This document shows, piece by piece, positions 43,373 through 54,017 of a DNA stretch of 64,000 bases (its first letter is position 1; the number at the start of each line of letters is the position of its first letter). Source of the stretch: Choristoneura fumiferana. Taxonomy: Eukaryota > Arthropoda > Insecta > Lepidoptera > Tortricidae. The notes below the pieces were generated by a model. That model worked only from the letters and a program-made list of their open reading frames with translations, was not told where the DNA came from and searched no databases. A program made the translations under genes and the position numbers. Location of the stretch: positions 19,112,716 through 19,176,715 of the forward strand of contig NC_133478.1 of NCBI RefSeq assembly GCF_025370935.1, written 5' to 3'.

Positions 43373-44416
43373 GTATATCACAATGTTTTAGACTGTTGCG
43401 GTCATTACTAATTGTATGATTTTAAACTCGGATTTGGTTCCGCGGACCTTGATTTAAGAGAAGCTTGATATTTCAGCACAGTTACAACTTACATGCGCCA
43501 TGATGACGAGACGACAGAGTCTTGAGTCTTGAGTCTTCTCGTAAACAGGAACAAAATCCGAATTTATATCATAAATAAAGTATATCATTAAGTATCCTTC
43601 ATAGAAGTCCTGGTACTCTAATCTAGTGGTTTGACCTATGGCCTCTCGTCTTAAGAAGATAGTCATGGTATCGAGAGAACATCACATCCAAATCGGTTCA
43701 TCCATTTGAGAGCTACAACCGCGCGCCCCCATAAACTAACGTACAGACATTGGCGACAAACTTATACAGCGCTTATAACTTAAAACGCGGTAGCTAATAC
43801 TGAAAACGAAATCTGAATATTTGCTAAAAGTATTCCAGCTATTTTTTTATGTATGTCGTCAGATGAATAATATTTTTTAGTATTTAGTGACAGCCCTGTG
43901 TCGCCGCCAGGGCTGCCTCCTCGCAATCGCGCCACTTCTTTTATTGAGTGCGCCCCGAGGGGGCGTAATTGCAGCGCGCCTGCATCTCCGCAACTCAGTT
44001 ATAGGCATTTTGAGTATCGTTTTGTGCTAGATGCACTCCCGGCTAACTCCAGCCAGGTGCATTTATTAAGTCGGTGTACGTCTTGGGCAACTTTATACCG
44101 TGTTGCGCCTGATTGCACCGCGCTATGCATATTTATGCACACGTGCGCTGCGAGCCTCTGTAGTGGATAAAGAGTGAATCCATTTGCAAGTTTGATGATA
44201 GGTGGTTTGTTATTTCCTTTGATATTTGTTGTTGGGTGTCATTAGGAAGCAGTCGTTTACCTAATACAGGGTTTTTGGAACCTAAAATGTACTTACATAT
44301 TAAAAAGCCTTATTGAAGATACCTATTCAATTCACGTAACATGCTGTAATTTAATTGCTTGTCTTTTGGGTGTTATACTTCATTGGTTAAAATTAGAAGA
44401 CTGGTTAGATCATTTA
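43373..44416. other. Unassigned stretch with GC-rich candidate element
   Basis: 43606-43665 has a SINE head fragment (GTGGTTTGACCTATGGCC). 43680-43770 is a decayed CCCCGACGCAAAA repeat. 43895-44170 is a CpG-rich non-repetitive block with GGGGGCGTAATTGCAGCGCG and GCTATGCATATTTATGCAC; the 90-codon frame across it resembles no known protein. Candidate cis-regulatory DNA. Confidence 0.4.
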
Positions 44417-44777
44417 CCCAAAATCGTTATTTCTTAGTAGCAAAATTTCCATTTGCGTTTTTCCTCAAATGCTTTTTTTCCCAATATGCTTTTTGACTGA
44501 AGCTTTTTTTCACAATCGCAGTTTTTCTCAATTTTAATCGACACAGAAACAGTGTCGAAGGAGCTCCGCTTAAGCGGAGCTCCTACTTTTGTGTGGTTTT
44601 GGCCCTTCGCGCCAATGCAATTTTAACATAACCTAAACCTACCTATGTCTCTGTGGCAATTAAATTTGGGAAAAATGCGATTGTGAAAATAAGGTTCAGT
44701 AAAAATTTATATTGGGAACAAAGCATTTGGGAACAAATACGAATGGAAATTTGCTACTAGGGAATAAAGATTTTGGG
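44417..44777. mobile_element. MITE with CCCAAAATC ends and a 26-bp central palindrome
   Basis: CCCAAAATCGTTATTTCTTAG is mirrored by CTAGGGAATAAAGATTTTGGG. Subterminal AAATTTCCATTTGCG/CGAATGGAAATTT also pair. The centre has a perfect palindrome at 44559-44584 (GGAGCTCCGCTTAAG and its mirror). 361 bp, no protein. Confidence 0.7.
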
Positions 44778-44944
44778 GAAATTATTTAACCATCCCATCA
44801 CTGTGGTAAAAAACCGATATGATACCTAATAATCACCACAGAAAATGATGAAGTGTTTCAAACTCTCCTCCGTGGTTGGGTCTGTGACATTTGTTTTTCT
44901 TCATTTAGAACATGAGGAGGGCGGATTCTGAATTTTATGAACGT

Positions 44945-45172
44945 TTGTGTTGCTCTGAAGATGAGCTCTGGTTCAGTTCAAAACGCGTCAGTGTAGTATT
45001 GGGTGATTTCTGTGTGTTCTTACAGTTGTGAGTTGGAAGTACCGCATGAACGCACATTTCTTGCATAAACGTAGCTATCATAAGATTGAGAGCAAAATTA
45101 AGTACCTAATTGTTTAGTTCTCAATGAAAATGGACTTCCGTAAAGTAATGCCTGATTCAATAAGTTAAAATA
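44945..45172 (+). mobile_element. Penelope-like element, copy 3 (one arm)
   Basis: Hammerhead-like CTGAAGA at 44955-44961, with stem GAGCTC/CAGTTC, but the core GAAA reads AAAA. A diverged GTGAGTTGGAAGTACCGCATG arm and the flank GTAATGCCTGATTCAATAAG follow in the order expected from copies 1 and 2. Confidence 0.5.
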
Positions 45173-45680
45173 TACATGTCACACAGACTTAGCTGTGATA
45201 CACCTCTGATCGAGGAGACGCAAAGTAAAGCCTTAATAAATCAAGAGTGTCGTCTATTGAGCATTTGAATGTCACTGTCACATTTAAGTATCTAAATGAG
45301 ACTGTCCTTACATCCTCACAATGCTAGACTTTGGCAGAATTGTCCAAACGGCCATAAGCCATTTATAAAAAAAAAACTAGACTTAGACACACAGTGTATG
45401 TAGCTCGGCGTACGCGCCGGGGCGGCGGCGGCCAGCGGCCGTCGCATACGCGCCTGCTAATGGCGCGAGGGTTGATTAAAGAGGGCGTGCCAGCCCTGCG
45501 ATAGGGTTGCCGAGTGACGTCACGGCCTTTTTTTGCGGTGTACGGGGATTTTGTGAGTTGGTAAATTTTAAGGTGTTATGTAGACCTAAGTATGTCCTGG
45601 ATGAGTCTGTGTATTTGTCGGGTAAAATTATATTTGTGAAAATAATGACTTTCAGATTTTTTTTCAGCAAATTTTGGATA
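45173..45680. other. Unassigned stretch with CpG-rich block
   Basis: 45405-45545 (GGCGTACGCGCCGGGGCGGC, CGCCTGCTAATGGCGCGAGG, GTGACGTCACGGCC) is CpG-rich and non-repetitive. It holds a CRE-like TGACGTCA and a TAAT core. Candidate regulatory DNA. Confidence 0.35.
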
Positions 45681-45895
45681 TCGATACTAATATTATAAAT
45701 GCGAAAGTGTGTGTATATTTGTCCGCCTTTCACGTCGAAACGGAGCGACGGATTGACGTGATTCCTGGCATAGAGATAGTTTATGGTCCAGAGACTGACA
45801 TAGGCTACTTTTTATCCCGGAAAAATGCACAGTTCCCGAGGGAACAGCGCGCGATAAACGAATTCCACGCGGGCGAAGCCGCGGGCAAAAGCTAG
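45681..45895 (+). mobile_element. Non-autonomous Helitron, complete
   Basis: TC at 45681, GATACTAATATTATAAATGC, body GACATAGGCTACTTTTTATC and GAGGGAACAGCGCGCGATAA, hairpin GCGGGCGAAGCCGCGGGC, end CTAG at 45895 before T. The target is A/T, as for the copy at 15899. More complete than that copy because it keeps the middle block. Confidence 0.9.
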
Positions 45896-47099
45896 TATTC
45901 TTCTATTTCGTATCACACAAACGTGTTACATAGATTTTTGTAAAGTATTATGTTTTGTTATCTTGTCATTGTCATCAATAAATTATCTTATCTTATTTCT
46001 TACAAAAATACTGTAGTAATTATTAGTCTATCTACTTCAAATGAAAATGAAATGTATTCCAGCCACAAGTCCATTGGAACACAATCAAATACTATAAGAA
46101 GAAATAGAACAAATTAAACTAAACAAATTAAATTAAATATCATTTTTAATTACCAATAAATCAATGAACTACATTGCATTAAGATGGTTTATTAAAATTT
46201 AAGATCTTTTTCTTATTAGATTACTTTGTTGTCAAGACACTCTTTCTCAGGAATGCGTAGAGGTATCAAGCTGAAATTCAATATCAAATACTCAGGTCTG
46301 CTAGTGCTACCCCGTAATATGCAGTTGGAATTATATTATACCTATATAAAAGGCCTCTACCAATCCACTTCAACTTTGTATTAAACATCATTAACTGATG
46401 AGTAAATTGAAATATAAATTTATCTTCATATTTACTTTAATAGATACTTATCAACCTGTTTCGCTTTTTAGATATAGCCGGGTGTATATTTTTTTGTTTT
46501 TCTGGCTGGAACCAGTAAACGTACCTGCTCAGTAACCAATAGGATTACCTCATTTTCCTAGCCTAGCTCAGCATTGCTTTCCTATTGGTTTATATTATCT
46601 GGCCCGGTTCCTCGCACATCTATGATGGGTGCACGGCCTTGCTATTAAGTATGCGCTCCACAGTGCTTTGAAGATCTCTTAGTATAGGTATTCTTATTCG
46701 TTTAAGTTAAAAGATAGCTAGACAGATTTTCAGATAAACTATGAGGTCTTTATTGTAGAGGTACAATTAATTAAATTGTTCAAAAAAGATAGTTTATTAC
46801 TTGCCTTGACTTCAAAAAATAGATGCCTTCCCATACTGTTGGATAGGTACCTACCTACCTACCTGCTCAGTTAAAGTGCGCGTGCTTCGATCTTCGTTTT
46901 TTTTTCTCCGTAAAACTTTTTCCTTTGCAGGACACCAATATAGTAAAGACTTACACTGTAGTCTTCAAGGCTTCACTCAGGTCTCGCCTGTAGTAACTAT
47001 AGAGAAAACTTTCACATCAAACTGAGAGTACATAGAAAATCGCAAAAAAACTAAAACAAAGCGTCTGTCCCGCACGCTGCCATAACACTAAACTAATAA
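45896..47099. other. Unassigned stretch with one repeat fragment
   Basis: 46243-46325 is a copy of the TCAAGCTGAAATTCAATATC repeat seen at 15541. 46520-46590 has opposed CCAATAGG and CCTATTGG. No gene. Confidence 0.35.
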
Positions 47100-47420
47100 C
47101 TCCAAAAACAATAAAATCTCATTCAATCGGCGGCCATGTTGCCGCGTCCAATCAAGCGGCCAATAATTAGCGCGGGACGCGGCCGGCGGCCAATCACAGC
47201 CGCGCGATTAGCACGCTCCGGCTATTGGCTCGAACAACGTTCCAAATTCAAAATTAAACATTAAACCGTTGGGAACCTGAGTAATTAAGTTGGATTGATT
47301 AGTTATTCAGCGAGTCGAGCGGCGGCGCGGTGACGGGCGATGCGACAATGGGCTCTAATTTTAAATTGGAGCCTTTGGAATGGAAGAGCGACCTCCACGT
47401 AATGGACGCAGATTTAGGGA
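47100..47420. promoter_or_regulatory. Candidate regulatory block with CCAAT cluster
   Basis: Within 130 bp there are four CCAAT/ATTGG boxes (TCCAATCAAGC, GGCCAATAATTAGC, CCAATCACAGCC, CTATTGGCTCG), homeodomain-type AATTAG and GATTAG cores, and CpG-rich DNA. The 17-mer CCAATCACAGCCGCGCG (47190-47206) and the 12-mer ACAACGTTCCAA (47234-47245) recur in the same order at 63696 and 63834. A second GC-rich patch lies at 47318-47345. No frame. Promoter or enhancer role is inferred. Confidence 0.4.
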
Positions 47421-47514
47421 AGCGGACAACGGGTGCTATTTTAGGTGCTATAGGAAAATTTAATAGGAATTTAATTATTCCGTTTTATTTATGATCGAGT
47501 CTTTCATTTATATA

Positions 47515-49263
47515 CAGTGGTGGTCATGTAATTAAGAACGATTTGAAGTTCCAGATTATTTTTAACTAAATCATGTCATGTGTAGTCGTGGTTCCTTCTT
47601 AGAAGTAACTAGTTACGTTATTAAATAGCCACATGAATAGAGCAAACGGGATTAAGAATAAAGAATAAAATTGCTGTCATTTTTTTACAAATTTTGTTTT
47701 TATTCTCTTTAGTAACAAATTAAAATAGTAATGAAGCTGGACAAATAATTAAGAACGATTTATTGAACTGCTCGAAAGTTTTTTTTATTTGAAACTTAGA
47801 TTAACTAAATCACACTAACGTGAAGTTTGTACAGAAAAAAAAGGAATTTAATACATTTTAACTAAAATTAATAGTTAGTAGCATGTCCACGGCTTTTTAT
47901 TACTGCCTTACACCGGCGAGGCATTGAATCTATCAATTTTTGACATTTCGCAAGAGAGATAGAGTTCCATTCTTCTAAGAATACGTCATACAGTTCTCTT
48001 AAATTGCCACACTGTCGATTTGAAACCTTTTTCTTGACTTCGCACCAAAGATGCTCTATTGGGGATCGGGGCTGTTGGCTGGCCAATCTAAGACAGAAAC
48101 TGATTGCGATGTGAGGAATTCCTTAACGGTACGTGCAGTATGCTTGGATCATTGTCATGCTGGAATGTCCAAATAACCGGAAGCACGCCTTCAGCATATG
48201 GTAACATTGTTTCTTCCAGTATGTTTTTGTATTGAAATTGATCCATGTTTCCTTCTATCAGCCTAACAGGTCCAACACCATGTCCAGAAAAACATCCCCA
48301 AATTTTTACATTTCCCCCGCCATGCTTAAAGTCACTTTTGTGTACTTTGGATCGAATGCTTTATTTGAAGGCCATCTTACATATCGTTTGCCATCAGAAA
48401 CATACCCTATTTATTTTTGTCTCGTCAGAAAAAAGAACGTTTTTCCACTGTCTGACTGTCCAGTTTTCATATCTTCTTGCAAATGCAAGCCGGGCTTGCC
48501 TATGACACCGTTTCAACATAGGCACCTTCCTTGCTATCCTTCCGTGCAACTTTTCTTCTACCAAACGCCTTCGAATAATGCGTGCCGAGATTGCTGAAGG
48601 GTTGTTTTCGCCAAAATATTTTTTTCTTAACTCATTAGACGGTATTAGACCCTTTAAAAGGATTTTGTTTTGCCAAACGAACGATATTTCGATCATCTCG
48701 ACGAGATGACTTTCTTTGTCTAGGTACACGCGGAACATTTGAAGTAGTTTGAGACGTGGCAAAATGCTTTATGGCGTGGAAAACCATAGTTTTTGAACAT
48801 TGCAGATGATCGGCTATGTGTTTATACGACCAATTCTTGTCGCAAAGTTTTAGTATTACTTCTCTTGTAGATTTATCACAACTTTTATTTTTCCCCATTG
48901 TTTTATATGAAGCAATCGCCTTTAAGACATTTACGGCACTAAATGGCGCCAAAATTATTCGAATAATAACCTAAGACCACAAAGCGGCCGTCCGTTCTCT
49001 ATATAAATTTGAATAAAAAATAAAATTATTCAGCGTTCTTAATTATATGACCAGCCAGTAAGTAGTAATACTAGGTTTAGATGTAATGTATAAAGTTTAT
49101 ATATTTATTTTTTAGCCAATTATAGTATAAAGAGTTTACCGCTAGTACGGAAAAGTTTTACGATACCGAGAGAAGTACAGAAATATACACGCAGTTAGTA
49201 ACACTTGTCAGTTTGAAAAATCTTCTCTATAAAAAATCGTTCTTAATTATATGACCACAACTG
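47515..49263 (-). mobile_element. Tc1-like DNA transposon with doubled terminal repeats
   Basis: 1749 bp between TA dinucleotides (47513-47514 and 49264-49265). The ends read CAGTGGTGGTCATGTAATTA and, reversed, CAGTTGTGGTCATATAATTA. Each end holds a second inner copy of TAATTAAGAACG about 200-220 bp inside (47745-47758 and 49034-49046), the IR/DR design in which the transposase binds two sites per end. A broken transposase gene fills the middle on the minus strand. Non-autonomous now. Confidence 0.92.
47868..48898 (-). pseudogene. Tc1-family transposase, frameshifted
   Basis: The cut-and-paste DDE transposase of the surrounding element. The start is the ATG at 48898, reading MGKNKSCDKSTREVILKL. 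The N-terminal helix-turn-helix part (DHLQCSKTMVFHAIKHF) is followed by an Arg-rich linker. The catalytic pieces are seen in separate frames: VLFSDET (first Asp, about 48430), HDNDP (second Asp, about 48150) and SPIEHLW (Glu, about 48050). The C-terminus LIDSMPRRCKAVIKSRGH is canonical. The span of about 340 codons is the usual Tc1 length. At least three frame changes (near 48720, near 48390, and around 48140-48080) break it. Confidence 0.9.
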
Positions 49264-49265
49264 TA

Positions 49266-49345
49266 TATCTACAGTCGCGAGCAGGAATTGTTGAGCCACT
49301 TTGCTTACTGTTCGTAATTTGGCCGTGTAATGCTATTGTACTCCT
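49266..49345. repeat. End of a TACAGTCGCGA-type MITE
   Basis: CTACAGTCGCGAGCAGGAATTGTTGAGCCACT matches the ends of the TA-flanked element at 58541-59091. Only one end is here; the Tc1-like element inserted next to it. Confidence 0.5.
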
Positions 49346-50230
49346 TGACAAGAGGGAGCAAAGTCCAACTTTCCTGTTCAAGGCTCCCTAAGCGATTTAT
49401 TCCAAATGCATTTTTTTAACTTGATAATAAAAAAAACACGGTATTGTCTGTGCTGGTTGCTCTTTAAGTATATTTAGATTTTTTGTTCTAGTTTCTTAAT
49501 GCTCTGTGTGAAAAGTTGTATGAGCCACTCGGTAGCAAAATTATTTTCATCTTGGGCGTTAACACTTGAATCCCTCATTACGCTCAGGATTCTACTTTAG
49601 AATTCTTCGCTACGCTCAGGATTCTATTGTAGAATCCTTCGCTGCATTCTGATACAATCGAAATGGTAGCCGACTTGTTGTCGATAAACAACAAAAGACT
49701 GCTAAATTTAGAAAGAATTGCGGTGTAATGTGTGTGAATGTATACAACAAACTGCCACAACAAATTAAAGATGTGCCCCATAAGCAATTTAAAAATATTT
49801 TGCATAAGTGGCTCTTAGAATGGGGATTTTATAACTTAAAAGAATTTTTGACCATAACTAAATTTGTGACATATTATTGAACATATTAGGTACCTAGCTG
49901 ATTTGATGTACAAACTGTATTGTAATTAATTCTTGTGTAACTAGAATAAGTAGTAAAGTTTGACATGATTGTTTTATTATTATAATTGCCTACTCGTATT
50001 AATAATCATAATTAATTTTCTTTATTTTGTTAAATTTAGATATAAGTACTTACCTAATGATAATGTTAATATTTTGCATGCTATTTCAAGCTGAATAAGG
50101 AGCACATATATTTTGCGACAACACCTGTAAATCAACCTTTTTCTAGCAGAATAAAACTATTTCATTTCATTTCATTTCTGATTCAATGTACGCCCTCGCC
50201 CGTAAATACACCATTTTGCTCTCTTGTGAC
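49346..50230. repeat. GAGGGAGCAAA inverted-repeat element split by a LINE
   Basis: The left part 49346-49653 and right part 50176-50230 together match the continuous copy at 10688-11050, including the CTCAGGATTC subrepeats and the terminal TTGCTCTCTTGTGAC. The interruption is the LINE at 49654-50175. Confidence 0.85.
49654..50175 (+). mobile_element. 5'-truncated LINE insertion with C-terminal frame
   Basis: TTCTGAT lies on both sides (49647-49653 and 50176-50182) as a 7-bp target duplication. The plus strand encodes VYNKLPQQIKDVPHKQFKN then WLLEWGFYNLKEFL, the C-terminal tail found in CR1/Jockey-type reverse transcriptase proteins. A 3' UTR and tandem ATTTC tail follow. Only the last part of the element was copied. 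Confidence 0.85.
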
Positions 50231-50640
50231 ACAAATAACTATTTACGCCTCAAAGTCTTATAAACATAGAATAACTTATTATTAATCTAAGACATGGTCT
50301 GTTTCCACCCTTCCGCTCGATGTAGAGACTAGTTAATAATTTTAAAGAATTAAAATCTGATGATGATTAAAGTGGGGGCTGCCGCTTCGGCATTATGTAA
50401 TGAGGGTGCTCACGCTTGACTGCCCGATGGAGGGCCGCGCTACCGGCCACTACACACTGCCTACAGATATGTCTAGTAATATTTTACTACATAAAAGTGC
50501 AGAACATGTAATCAAAAAATTCAAACGTTTGTTCTGTAAGTGCGTCGCAAAGGACTCGAGAATAACCCATAAGCTGATATATAATCCGATATTCCCATTG
50601 CACTAAATGAAATGCACAGTCGGATAAATTGATTCATACA
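50231..50640. other. Unassigned stretch, nothing seen
   Basis: A frame at 50400-50606 has no recognisable domain. Confidence 0.3.
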
Positions 50641-50805
50641 CCAGGCCCACATCATCAGCCCACAGCAGTCCACTGCTGGATATGGGCCTCTTCCATGGCG
50701 CGCCACAGCCACAACACTCTGTCTTCAGCCCATAGCATCCATCCGCCGCCAGCGACCCTCTCAAGGTTTGTCCGTCCACCGTGCCTCAGAACGCCCTACA
50801 TTACC
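50641..50805 (-). mobile_element. RTE-like LINE 3' portion
   Basis: CCCACAGCAGTCCACTGCTG, TCTTCCATGGCGCGCCACAG and CCGTCCACCGTGCCTCAGAAC match 57203-57350. Cut at the right by the foldback element. Confidence 0.75.
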
Positions 50806-50816
50806 CATTACTTTAT

Positions 50817-51732
50817 GGGATTATACGAGGCTTATGCCATTATTGTTTCTTCCTATTCGCGATTCTGCACAAAATAAATTCCACACAGCTGAATTTGATC
50901 ACATGCGTAATGCTTCACAGTAATTATTTCTACGCAATCTTGTTTCTTCTTATTCGCGATTCTGCACAATATGAATTCCACACAACTGAATTTAATCACA
51001 TACGTAATGATATTCAGTCATTATTTCTACGCAATCTTGTTTCTCCTATTCGCGATTCTGCACAATATGAATTCCACACAACTGAATTTAATCACAGGCG
51101 TTATACTTCACGATTCTGTAATTATTTTTTTAAAAAATCTCATACATAACCGGGAATCGAAACCCGGACAAAAGTGGGGCGGAGAAAAAAATTTTTTTTT
51201 TTTAATTTCAATCGTCCCTGTTTATTATTATTATTTATTAGGCTGCTGCTGCCTTCGGGAAGCTTCGTCTCAAGGTGTTCCGTTCACATAACTTTAAAGC
51301 TCGCGACCATGATAATTTTTACCGCGGGAAAAGCGACTCACGCAGTCTGTTTTTTTTTTTTTTTATTATAAAACGCGACTAGGAAGAAACAAGATATTTA
51401 AGAAAATAGATAGAATAAAAGATAAAGATAGTATCGTGAAATATAACGCATGTGAGTAAATTAAGTTGTGTGGAATTCATATTGTGCAGAATCGCGAATA
51501 GGAAGAAACAAGATTGCGTAGAAATAATGACTGTGAATCATTACGTATGTGATTAAATTCAGTTGTGTGGAATTCATATTGTCCAGAATCGCGAATAGGA
51601 AGAAACAAGACTGCGTAGAAATAATGACTGTGAAGCATTACGCATGTGATCAAATTCAGCTGTGTGGAATTTATTTTGTGCAGAATCGCGAATAGGAAGA
51701 AAACAATAATGGCATAAACCTCGTATAATCCC
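50817..51732. mobile_element. Foldback element with 97-bp subrepeats in each arm
   Basis: It starts GGGATTATACGAGG and ends with the mirror; TTTAT flanks both sides (50812-50816 and 51733-51737). Each arm is a tandem array of about three 97-bp units: left units at 50845, 50942 and 51039, right units ending 51509, 51606 and 51703. Units share CGCGATTCTGCACAATATGA and TTTCTACGCAATCTTG. The centre (51130-51410) holds poly(T)/poly(A) tracts and, reversed, a tRNA T-arm-like CCGGGTTTCGATTCCCGG at 51149-51166. No protein. Confidence 0.85.
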
Positions 51733-52194
51733 TTTATGCATCAGGATGGAACTTTTTAATATTCAATTTCACTATGATTTCCTTGTCCAAATTATGGGTG
51801 TCAACATGACATAAGGCATCTCTAAGGCGATGAATTGAAGTGGAGTATTATTAACATTTCCATTCAGTTTGTTCGACTGTACTCTACTCATGTAAAATCC
51901 CGAAACTTAAACCGCTATGTCTAGAAAAATATCATTTACGACGCGCAAAATCTTTGTCACTATTTAAATCTATGCTTAAGGAGCACTCTGTCATCTTGTA
52001 ATAAATAGCTGTATGATAATTTATTTATTTATTTGTTGCTGTTTATCTCACTGCCTATATTACCTAGACGTATATTACCTATATGTACGATATAATTATT
52101 GTATGTATTCGTAGATGTATTTATGTTACGTTTTAATTTTCTGATCTACTTTTGATGCACCATCTGTTGTAAACTAGTCCTTCCTTCTTTCTGT
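51733..52194. other. Probable LINE body remnant, frames broken
   Basis: Joined to the LINE tail at 52195 without a boundary that I can see. Translation gives only short pieces. Confidence 0.35.
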
Positions 52195-52336
52195 AAAAAA
52201 GGTTGCCTGGAAGAGATCGCTCTTAAGCGATAAGGCCGCCTATTGCTTACCTTGTATTTTTTCTCTGTGTATCTGTTTTCTGTATCACTTACTGTTTCTG
52301 GTGTACAATAAAGAGTTTTTGTATTGTATTGTATTT
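52195..52336 (+). mobile_element. LINE 3' end with TATTG tail
   Basis: AGGTTGCCTGGAAGAGATCGC, GATAAGGCCGCCTATTGC, GTGTACAATAAAGAG, then TATTGTATTGTATT. Very close to 27249-27416. Confidence 0.8.
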
Positions 52337-52399
52337 ATTTATCCATCCATCACCTTTTGTAATAAATACCTATGATGGCGACTGGTGTTCTTCACACAA

Positions 52400-52640
52400 T
52401 AAACAGGATGATTTGGAAATTTATTAAAATCCTGGAATTTCCATGCAGCTCCAAGCTAAAGATCCCCACGACCAAAGCCGGATGTAAAGTCAAGCACAAA
52501 ATATTTACCCTTGGAAGTATTAGGAAGCTCTCGAGGCCCCGGGAGCGCCTCAAGCCGCCGCCGCAGCCCCGACGGGTCCCTTTGATTACTTCAATGGCTG
52601 AGTGAGTGGCAGGCTGAGGAGAATTTAGAGATTACAGCGC
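52400..52640. promoter_or_regulatory. Non-repetitive GC-rich block (candidate regulatory DNA)
   Basis: 52440-52630 is distinct from all repeats here and includes CTCGAGGCCCCGGGAGC, CAAGCCGCCGCCGCAGCC and CCCTTTGATTACTTC. The overlapping 77-codon plus-strand frame resembles no protein that I know. Assigned as candidate regulatory DNA only from composition and context. Confidence 0.3.
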
Positions 52641-52685
52641 GTCAACAGAAACTACCTTTTTGATGATCAACCTAACCAACAACAG

Positions 52686-52917
52686 TTGGAAAACCCCCGA
52701 CTTTGCCACTTCAAAGTTCAATACCTCAAAAACGGCCTAAACTGATTTTGAATAAAATAATGTCTAAGAACCATCGCTAGAAAACCTGGTTTCAAATAAA
52801 AAAACCGCATTCAAATCGGTCCATCCATTTAAGAGCTACGGTGCCACAGACAGACAGACACACACACACAGACACAGACACCTCTTTTTTTGCGGGTTTC
52901 TGGGGTTAAAAAATACT
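52686..52917 (-). repeat. CCCCGACGCAAAA-family repeat, reversed
   Basis: GGAAAACCCCCGACTTTGCC, TCAAAGTTCAATACCTCAAA, AAATCGGTCCATCCATTTAAG, an expanded CAGACACA microsatellite, and the end CTTTTTTTGCGGG. Same order as 3880-4101. Confidence 0.75.
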
Positions 52918-53845
52918 TAGCTTAGCTGCAGTTATAAGTAGATAGCGTACTTTTATATAAAGTTTTAAATAACTGAAAACTTGAAAAGTAGTTTGGAAAC
53001 GAGGAGGATTCATTACAATTTACTTTATTAAGCCAAGTAACGTTCTTAAATCCCTCTTTCCTATGCCCAGTCAAAAAGTTTACAAACGATTACTCGTACC
53101 TACACTGTACCTACTCTAAACCAGGTTGCGTTTTTTTAAGTACCTCTTAACTGTGTCCAGTCTAAAAGTTAACAAATCCAACATGCGAATTAAATGTCTT
53201 AGCGAGGTTAAGATAGTTATATTAATTAGATAATTTAATACTGTGACCGAATGTGTAACGACGAAACGCAAAATGACAACTACAAATTGAGTCTAGAATT
53301 AGAAATAGGTAAGTACAATTAAATAAATAAATATCATTGGACACTTGAAACCTATTGACCTAGTCCCAAACTAAGTAAAGCTTGTATTATGGACACAAGG
53401 CAACGGATATATAAAAATACATCCAAGACCAAGAACAAACATTTGTAGGTACTTATTATTCATACAAATATCTGCCCTGGCAAACTACTAACTAACGGTA
53501 AATTTACTAACTTATGAGTATGAAAATTGTTTGCTGCTAATTTTGAAGTGTTGAATTCGAAGACATAATCATAGGTTAGGTACCTTCTTAGTAATAACTC
53601 TTTCCTGACTTTTCAGGTTGCCCAACTAAAGTCACAGGTAGACCATATAATCCGGGTACTTCGACCCAATCGAGGGTATAAAGTAAAACATACATATTAT
53701 ATGCATAGAGTCTAAGTATAAGCAACGACGTGCTGGCGTTCAGCTACAACCATCCCAGTGTGGCAATGCGCCCTAATTTCAATGCAATTATAAAACAAAT
53801 AATAAATAAATAAATAAAAATAAAAACTGATTGCTCCTTTTATCC
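52918..53845. other. AT-rich stretch, nothing seen
   Basis: No repeat family or gene recognised. Confidence 0.35.
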
Positions 53846-53968
53846 ACTCAAAGGTTGACTGGAAGGTTGGCTGGTAGTTAACGGGATAAATTCGCCTTTG
53901 TACATGTGGGTATTTCAAAGTTTAGCAATTAATTGTAGATGTGCAAATAAATACATGAAATGAAATAC
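53846..53968 (+). mobile_element. LINE 3' end (GGTTGACTGGAAG type)
   Basis: AAAGGTTGACTGGAAGGTTGG, AATTCGCCTTTGTACATGTG and GCAAATAAATACATGAAATG. Related to 12690 and 38706. Confidence 0.5.
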
Positions 53969-54017
53969 CCTAACATATTTAAGTACCTATGCACTTTTCT
54001 ATGCAACTAATAAGAAA

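Noticed and set aside
48232..48597. 121-codon plus-strand frame
   Set aside because: It is antisense to the Tc1-like transposase relic.
50781..51291. Overlapping plus-strand frames of 106-122 codons
   Set aside because: They translate the tandem 97-bp units of the foldback element; the repetition explains the open frame.
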